A stretch of DNA of 64,000 nt. Origin: Cryptomeria japonica (Eukaryota; Streptophyta; Pinopsida; Cupressales; Cupressaceae). A program made the translations under genes and the position numbers. The stretch is from positions 337,151,302 through 337,215,301 of the forward strand of contig NC_081413.1 of assembly GCF_030272615.1 (NCBI RefSeq), given 5' to 3'. The notes beneath the pieces were generated by a model. The model searched no databases. It saw only the letters and a list, made by a program, of their open reading frames with translations, and was not told where the DNA came from. Positions 57,306-64,000 of the stretch are shown in pieces. Numbering within the stretch: the first letter of the stretch is position 1; each line of letters begins with the position of its first letter.

Positions 57306-58351
57306 ATGGGTAAAATGAAGTCTATACATGATCTCATGCCAAAGCTCATGCAGGCTTCTCAAAACTATGATAAGAATCTAACAAGGCTTCTACAACATAC
57401 GAAGATATTGGATCCTTTGTTTGCAAAAGAAAGGAAAACACATGCTAATGCAAATGATGTTACCAATACAAAAGATGCATTAGGGATGGAGGAAGTCCTT
57501 GGAGATGTTGAAAACATGACACAAAGGTATGACAATAATTCTGATTTTTGCAACTATAGCCAAACTATTGAGCATAATCACGATGTAGATGTGTTAGTAA
57601 ATGACGAAAATGTTGCGTAAGGATCTACCAATGTTGGCACGCGAGTTGGAAGTGTCAAAGATGAGGAATGTGCAAAGGATGCAAGCTCTAACAATTCTGA
57701 TTTTGTAGCAGCAGTCACAATTCTTTGCACTATCATGAGGTAACAGCCATTCCATGTGTGGAAGAGGGTTGCTTGAAGATTCCTAGCAATGACACTCAAG
57801 ATTTGGGTGTTAAAAATGATTTATGCGTTAAAAATTCAAGTCACAACAAGACTGATTTTGTATATTAGATCTTGGAAGAGGTGAACAAGACACAGGTCAT
57901 GTGTGATGGATGGTTGCAAAGAGCTAAAAAGCCAAGGTTATTGGCTGCCCAAGCGAAACAGCGTTTGCAAGAAATCGAAGAACATTGCAACCAGCTAGAT
58001 CAAGCAAAGAGGCAAGGGGAGTCACACCTTAGATCTCTAATTCCAAGGGAAGAACATATTAAAGTTGAGCATGCAAAGGAGGAGCTTCTTGAGGTAAGCA
58101 AGCATGAAGAATATGCAATCATGTGTGAACAAGAGAAGAGGTATGATTCAAAAACTTTTATCGGTACACATAACTTGCATCTTGAGACCCATGAGTTATC
58201 TTTGGTTGAGAGGCCATTAAGTGCTCATGCCTTAGAGATGTGTGACCATGTTGAATATACACTTAGTGGATCAGCTACTAATGTCATTGCTACACATGAG
58301 GCTGGGAAAGAGTTAGATCATTTCCTCATCATGAGAGTAGCATGGGGATGA
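57306..58351 (+). pseudogene. Unknown coiled-coil ORF of non-autonomous element
   Basis: ATG 57306 (MGKMKSIHDLMPKLMQ). One coding frame can be followed to 58351, about 350 codons, interrupted by a TAA at 57618-57620, a one-base frameshift near 57705 and a TAG near 57867. The N-terminal part is helical. The middle has two NNSDF-containing segments and a third related SSHNKTDF, suggesting an internal peptide repeat. The C-terminal third is a Glu/Lys/Gln-rich coiled coil (AAQAKQRLQEIEEHCNQLDQ). I recognise no gag, protease or RT motif. It sits where gag should be, so it may be a highly diverged gag or a captured host coding sequence. Role unknown. Confidence 0.55.
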
Positions 58352-59188
58352 TACTCTATCATCTTATGTACCTGTTGGTATCCTTAGCATCCCCTCAGGT
58401 TGGTCTTGTAGTTTTGAGGGTGCTGTTTGGTTTCATATCAGCAACATAAGAGGGGAGATTACATGTTATTCAGCACCTATGGGGGGCATTCAGCACTAGG
58501 GGGGAAGTACTCTCAGTTATTCCTATCTCCATAGAGCAGATGGATGTGTGTATTGTTTGCATTGGCACTTGGGTGTTGACAAGGTTGGCACTACGGTTTG
58601 GATGGGTCCCATTGGTTGGCTTCACCACTTCTGGATGGTGAAGTTGAGATCAGATCTGAGCAGCGGAGGTTTGGGAGTGTTTCTCATGACAAATTTCCAT
58701 ACCAGCTATGGGATCCAGGGATTGTTCTAGCTGGTGGATTGCTTCTTCCTTCTGTTGGGGTTGACTTAGTTTTACTATACAATGGTATCATGTTGATGCC
58801 ACATGGTTTGGAGGGAGTACTCTACAGAGTGATTTGGGATCCTATCATTCAGCCGAGCATTGAGTATAGAGTTTGGGATTCTTTGGGTACATCGAGATTC
58901 CAGACATGGTTTACAGTTGAGCATTGCAGTGTGTTCAGTGTGCTGAGAGTATACCGGTTCATCCTTGGCCTTCTTGAACATGTTTTGATTTTGATGCACT
59001 ATTCTTGTGCGCAAGGGTTGGATAGTTGGCATGATGTTTGTCCTTGCACAATTGTGTCTATGTTGGTGCTACAGGAGTTGGTGGGAGATGAGTGGGACAT
59101 TTCACAATTCATCTTTTGAACCTTTGGTGGAGTGGAGCTGCTTTGTAGTAGAGATTGCTTGAGGACAAGCAATTTCAGGGAGGGCGGG
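58352..59188 (+). other. Interior 3' part of non-autonomous element
   Basis: A 173-codon frame (58598-59119) begins MDGSHWLASPLLDGEVEIRS, is rich in aromatic and aliphatic residues and matches no family I know. It may be coding remnant or chance. Ends with GCTTGAGGACAAGC and GGGAGGGCGGGC before the 3' LTR, the same 3'-end signature as the relic at 44010-44048. Confidence 0.4.
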
Positions 59189-60496
59189 CTGTAATGTCCC
59201 CATTTTCGTGAGCATCAGAGTTCGAGGGATCAACCTATTATTTTGACTCTTGTAGGCTAACATGTTTGGATAGAGAGTCTCAGTGGCAATTCCACTTCTT
59301 CAGTCCAGTCTTGGGTTTAGTTTCAGGGCCTTTGCAGTCAATGTGTGGACTTAGTTGAGGGACTTACTATTTATAGTAAGTCAATCTAGCAGTAGTGTTA
59401 TCTTTAGTTGGGGCACTTGGACACATGGGGGTTATTCAGTGTTGACTCCAGCTTCAGACGACACGTCAAAGGACTGAATATTGAGGGAGATACTTAATAT
59501 TTTAGTGGTTAAGTTATTAAATTAACTTATATGGATATTATAAAGTCATAAAGTGACTTTATTAAAATTAAAAGCCACTCAAATTTTATATAGTGATTTT
59601 TTTAAATCACTCAAGTGAATTTGGACGCCCCAAAGCAAATTAAACTATGGAGAGTGAAATAAATACATTTAAATGTATTTAAATGACTTTGGGTGTACTT
59701 TCTTGGAGAACGTGCCATTCGGAGTTACTATAAAGTTATATTATTAACTTTATTAAAAAGTGGGTCACTTAAATAATATGAAGTGAATATCAAAAGGGTA
59801 TGTCCAAGTGGGGAATTAATTCAAATGTTGCATAAAGTATATTAAATACATTTTAAATGTATTTAACTCTCTTCAAGAGGAAATCACACTTTTTGAAGAA
59901 TTATGCCCTTTTGGGTTTATAAAGGCAAAGCAAGCAATTCAACCTCTATTATTGATTATTGATTATTTGACATTGCTTCTATTTTGCTCTGTGGAATTCC
60001 TTGACAAGGGTTTCAGAGGTTTGGCCATTGGAGAATGAAAATTCTTCGTGGATCTGTGATTGTGAGGCCATGGAAGATCAGCTAAATTATTGCAATTGTG
60101 AAGGCTTCATTCAGGAGTCTTATTGTGCTTCAACAAAGACTCTTTATTTCAGATATTGCAAATTTTTCAATAAGGAAAGGGCAAATCAGGTTAGATGCCC
60201 CTTTTAGCAGCAGATTTCATTTCAATAAGCAACCGTATAGTTTCCATTTGCTGGCTGTACAATTCAGGCTTGGCACGTGGGGTCCAAAAAATGGACATTT
60301 TGACTGGGAGGCTAAAACGCCTTTCTAATTTGCAATCTAGTGGCACCATTCCCAACAACTAGCATAATCAGGTGGATTCATCTCATTTTTGGCCTGGAGA
60401 AATTGTATTCAGGACTTGTGCTTCAATTTTGGTTAGTTTCCCAGTTTTGGATGGCAAACTCCAAAATTCTTTATTTAAAATAAGCCGAGGACTTGT
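59189..60496 (+). repeat. 3' LTR of outer element, truncated
   Basis: Starts TGTAATGTCCCCATTTTCG; about 1.3 kb match the split 5' LTR until AAAATAAGCCGAGGACTTGT, where the next element begins. Confidence 0.83.
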
Positions 60497-61502
60497 TGAT
60501 GTGTGTTTTATGCACATAACATTTCAGAATAAAATACCAAGGTAATTTGCCCTCTCTTGAACAAAATCACCTCAGATGCTAAGGGTAAGATCAACTAAAA
60601 TGATTCCAAGGTTTCTACATGTCAGGTCTTGATGAGTGGGTAACTCAATGGTCGATGTGAATTGCTGTGTTCACTTGGGGACTTACACAAATGTTCGAAT
60701 TTTCTTCTTTGATCATGAAATATGTGGAATAGGTGTGGTGACAACTTAGGATTTAACAATGTAGCTCCGGACTTAATTCTTACTAAAAAATGGGCAAAAG
60801 GAATAGGGTTCAGGAAATCTATTCTAAGCCTAGGAATGTAGGAAATGATGAACAAATTTAGTGGAATTGAACCGGGCAAGGTCTCACAAATAGGTATTGA
60901 CACAATCTTAGTGCAATCATCTAAGGTATACTTATTGATTTTCAAACTATGATCATCACACATTTGACACCATCCAAGTTGACGCTTGTCAAGGGATGCA
61001 TAATAATTGAAGTTAAGCTTACTCAAATTTCCAATTGACCACACAAGGCGTTCTTACCAAGAGCAAGAGGCTAGTGGTATGGATTAAGGATTCCACACAA
61101 ATATATTCAACAAATCTTCCACTCAATCTAACAAACATGAAAACATATTCTAAACTAAAACTCTAATCTAACTGAAATTGAGAACCATGAATGCAAAAAC
61201 AACATTTGAAGAGCAAAATCACCAACAAATTGAACAATGATTTAGATTCAAATAGTTGCAGCATATACCAACAATTCTACAAAAACTCTCTCTTACAAAT
61301 GAGAGACAATGAGGTATATATAGAGTCTCATACAAAATGGATGGCCAAGATTAAAACTAAATCAAAGGCCAAGATCATGCCAACAAAACCCTAGAATTGC
61401 CCTAATTAGGGTTTACATAAAAAATGGTGCCACCAACATATGGCCCAATAAAAAGATACCTAGTCATCAAATAAAGAATCTTTTAGAAGATTCCTCCCCG
61501 CA
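60497..61502 (-). repeat. 3' LTR of terminal minus-strand element
   Basis: About 1.0 kb. On the minus strand it starts TGCGGGGAGGAATCTTC after a purine tract and ends ...AAAACACACATCA. TATA-like CTATATATACC at 61324-61313. The outer edge coincides with the break in the 59189 LTR, which supports it. Confidence 0.6.
61312..61324 (-). promoter_or_regulatory. LTR TATA-like box
   Basis: Minus strand CTCTATATATACC, about 180 bp into the LTR; followed by TCTCTCATTTG, a plausible start region. Confidence 0.5.
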
Positions 61503-61548
61503 TCTCTCTCTCTCCTAGCATACTCCAAGGATCTAGCCAATACATAAT

Positions 61549-64000
61549 TTAATTCTCCATGGAAATGCTAGGTAAGGTATCTTGCTGTAAATTAATCACG
61601 TCCAATGTATCCGAGCAAGTGTCCAAAGTGTTCTCCCAATCTGGCATGAGCTTCTGCGAACTATGAACATGAATCAACAAAGAGACCAAATCAGAGTCCA
61701 ACTGACAAAAATACATAAGTTTCATCTTGTCTCTTAATTCGGCTAAATGTAAACCACTAGCATCACTAACATCAACACCCAATAATTCCTCAATTGAGGC
61801 AAGGATCTTCAACTGAATATCCTGAATTGATCCTTCCATCTCTGTACAACTCAGTTGGGCGTTCTCATAAGTCGATTTCTTTGTGGCCAATGAACAATAC
61901 CAGCCATGGAAATCGTATTTGTCTCCACTGTGCGCAATATTCTCTCTGATCAATGTGGACTTGGGAATCCTCTTCAAAGCTCTGATGCGTGGAATATTCC
62001 TCTCCTGGATAGGCCGAAATTCTTCCCAAACTCCCTCCAAATACTGGATTCTAAACATGAGCCCTGTTGTCCTATCATATGCTTGGACAAACTGAGTAAG
62101 GAAATCATTCGCCTGTTTTCTTGCACTTTCAATCCATTTCTCCACCTCCGAAAGTGTATCTCTCGCTGCCTCATAGTGTGAATGTAGTCCTTGATCAACT
62201 GCAATAGGGGAAATAAGGGTGGGATTCTCACGCCTTATCCCCACAATATACTCTCTAAGTTTGATATTCTCTTCTTTGTACTTCTCCTTCTCTTCAATCT
62301 CTCTATCCAATCTTGTGCTAATCGCCCTAAGGTTATCACCAACCTCCTGAAACTCTTGCTCCCTTGTAGTACAACCAAGGGCAACTGAAGTAATCTAGAA
62401 ATCCATAGGAGTAGCAATGTTCGCCGTCACACCTCCAATAGGAACAACCACCTGCGCAAGCCACATTCTTGTCTCATCTCTAGCTATGTGTGACAAGATC
62501 TCAACTCTCTTAGGTTTTGGTTCCTTGTTGCTCTTAGCTAAGTAGTCATCAATGTTATCAATAGGCTGTACCTCTATCACTTTCTTACTCTTTTCCATAC
62601 TCTTCATCAGCCAATCAGGAATAGCGGACATCTCCATACCATCATCGAGACACATCTTTCGATCAATCCCTCTCAATGTCGAGATAACATCATCATCATC
62701 ATTAGGATTGCTCCTAGTCAAATCATCTACCTCATTTCCCAAACTAACTTCCAAGTCCAGTAGGGGATCCCGACTGATCATCATTCTCATTTGGTGGAGC
62801 AGATGTCACTGTGGCATGTAAATCCTGAATATTCTTTGATAGTATCACTATGTTGGAACATTGCTGGGTCTCCTTGTTCTGTTCTGTCATTTCAACTTCC
62901 TTAATTGATGAGACACTGAGAGGGGGTGAAAGAATGATAGGTGAAGGAATGATAGTCTTTTGTTTCTTCTTCTTGACCTCCTCAATCTTCTTCCCTCTGG
63001 CCTTGACTCCTCCTAGTGTGTTTTTCCTTCTCTTGGGAGCTCGACTCTCTTCATCTTTTCATAAGTGAAGGAAACACCCATATCAACTAACTTATTCATC
63101 TGAATATCTACCCATGTACGGGAGAAACTCAAGACCTCTCTCATCAATATCTTCAAATCTATCTCTTCTGATTTTGACCAATTAGGCAATAAGATCGCCT
63201 TCTTCATTTCATTTTCATACTGTGGATGCGTATGATCTTTGTCGTCGAACACCTGATCAAGAATGAGGAAAAGTCCACACTTCCTTATGAAATCCATTGA
63301 CATCCTGGACCACATTCGTCTCTTCACTGCCTGCTCGTCCTTCAGGTTGGCCCAATAATCTTCTATGTCTGCCTTGTGGATGGACTTCTCTCTCCTGATC
63401 CTTCCAACTTTCTTATTTGGATCAAATCTTTCTCTTTTCTTAAGGTTGCAAATCGATAGAATGCAAGCTCCTCACTTGCAGTGCTGGTGGCTAAGGCAGA
63501 CTGGCAAACCTCCAACGTCTTCCCAACTGAAATAGGGAATGTCATACCTGTCCTATGCTTCTCTTTCAGAATGGAATCGAACTCTAGAAACTGTCTCACC
63601 ACTTCCAATAAGATCATTCTGTTGGAAGGATACCTAGGAAGCCTATAGGGTTTGGATTGAAACCCATGAATCCTAAGGTACGTGAAAGTGGGAAACTGTA
63701 TATACCACGATCCATATTTCTCTATCAGCTCTGTTGCTTCCTTGGACAACCTCCTGTGGATTTCGCCTTGCAACATCCGCGTGATGTACATTGTGAATAC
63801 ATCATTCACTCTCTTATAATCTTCAATTCTATACATGTTCAGATGAGGATAGCACTCATAACTCCTGAATTGTCCTTGCCCATTCTCGACTTCACCTCTG
63901 CATATCAAACCTTTGAATGTAACAAACCGTGCAAGTAGGTACACCAAGTAGGAAGTCATGGCGAATGACTTGGACCGCTCTACATTCCTCAGCTGAAAGT
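61549..64000 (-). pseudogene. Long unknown ORF beside 3' LTR, partial
   Basis: Protein-like on the minus strand from the right edge (no start or stop before the ATG at 63959) to TAA 61549, more than 800 codons. Frame breaks: near 63400-63360, near 63030, a compensating one near 62780, and a TAG near 62397. Visible parts: an aromatic N-terminal region (ELIEKYGSWYIQFPTFTYLR), a segment with GLFLILDQVFDDKDH and ILLPNWSKSEEIDLK, an acidic Asp-rich stretch (NPNDDDDVIS), and a coiled coil (REIEEKEKYKEENIKLREYI) followed by a Leu-rich C-terminus. No retroviral enzyme motif. In some plant gypsy lineages an extra ORF occupies this place before the 3' LTR. Function unknown. Confidence 0.55.

Larger units (their letters stand above)
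45783..60496 (+). mobile_element. Non-autonomous LTR element with nested insertions
   Basis: 5' LTR 45783-46616 plus 56469-57103 (split by a copia element), PBS-like TGGTATCAGAGG at 57105, about 2.1-kb interior, polypurine-like GGGAGGGCGGGC and 3' LTR from 59189, itself cut at 60496. The interior has no RT, RNase H or integrase but does have an unknown coiled-coil ORF, so it fits a LARD-like class. The first 195 bp of the two LTRs differ at about 14 positions plus an 11-bp indel, so it is older than its copia passenger. Confidence 0.82.
60497..64000 (-). mobile_element. LTR element with unknown ORF, 3' end only
   Basis: Minus-strand element inserted in the 3' LTR of the outer element. Order on the minus strand: long decayed ORF (from beyond 64000 to 61549), polypurine-like GGAGAGAGAGAGA (61515-61503), 3' LTR (61502-60497). 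No pol domain is visible in the 3.5 kb present. The other end and its TSD lie outside the window. Confidence 0.65.

Noticed and set aside
58598..59119. 173-codon ORF as a host membrane protein gene
   Set aside because: It lies inside an LTR element between the coiled-coil ORF and the 3' LTR, with no start context or splice evidence; described only as element interior.
1..64000. tRNA, rRNA genes and CRISPR-like arrays
   Set aside because: No cloverleaf with box A/B or rRNA-like segment noticed; the regular repeats are tandem duplications, LTRs or palindrome arrays without spacer-repeat structure.

Overview
This is a nuclear plant window dominated by nested transposable elements. Tandem LTR families, L1-type LINEs with an RNase H domain, a chromodomain Ty3/gypsy element, several very long LTRs (1.3-3.7 kb) and almost no host genes suggest a large, repeat-rich seed-plant genome. 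A gymnosperm fits best, but that is inference. There are no bacterial operons, CRISPR arrays or recognisable tRNA/rRNA genes.

Layout. 1-8615: minus-strand gypsy-type element running off the left edge (5' LTR 7345-8615, PBS near 7340, decayed gag-like frame 1-469). A plus-strand Ty1/copia element (2154-6882, TSD TAAGT) is inserted in its long leader. 9132 to about 15.0 kb: minus-strand L1-like LINE (ORF1, then APE/RT/zinc finger/RNase H ORF2), perhaps with promoter-like repeats to 15.8 kb. 17113-26085: complete but inactive chromovirus with 2.15-kb LTRs and TSD CTTCT. 27723-30422: small non-autonomous LTR element with a relic protease. 30.4-34.4 kb: AT-rich DNA with internal duplications and CCCTAA-like tracts. 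34453-35913 and 36388-38190: two 5'-truncated minus-strand LINE insertions with long target-site duplications. Each carries the end of an RNase H domain followed by an intact 240-266 codon ORF of unknown function. 39039-39392: the one plausible host gene, a small two-exon membrane-protein gene. 40085-40934: 0.4-kb tandem duplication. 42.26-45 kb: gypsy gag/protease relic plus a 3' LTR.

45783-60496 is a three-level nest. A plus-strand non-autonomous LTR element with an unknown ORF and no pol has its 5' LTR split by a minus-strand copia element (46617-56463, TSD TAGAA). That copia is itself split inside its reverse transcriptase by a 3.7-kb solo-LTR-like insertion (49092-52810, TSD CTTCT). The 3' LTR of the outer element is cut at 60496 by another minus-strand LTR element (60497 to beyond 64000), which carries a long decayed ORF of unknown function beside its 3' LTR.

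The window is best read as insertion history. Most pol genes carry stops, frameshifts or substitutions at catalytic residues. The items most worth a second look are the LINE-associated 3' ORFs, the unknown ORFs in the two non-autonomous LTR elements, the palindrome arrays in two LTR families, and the small spliced gene at 39 kb.
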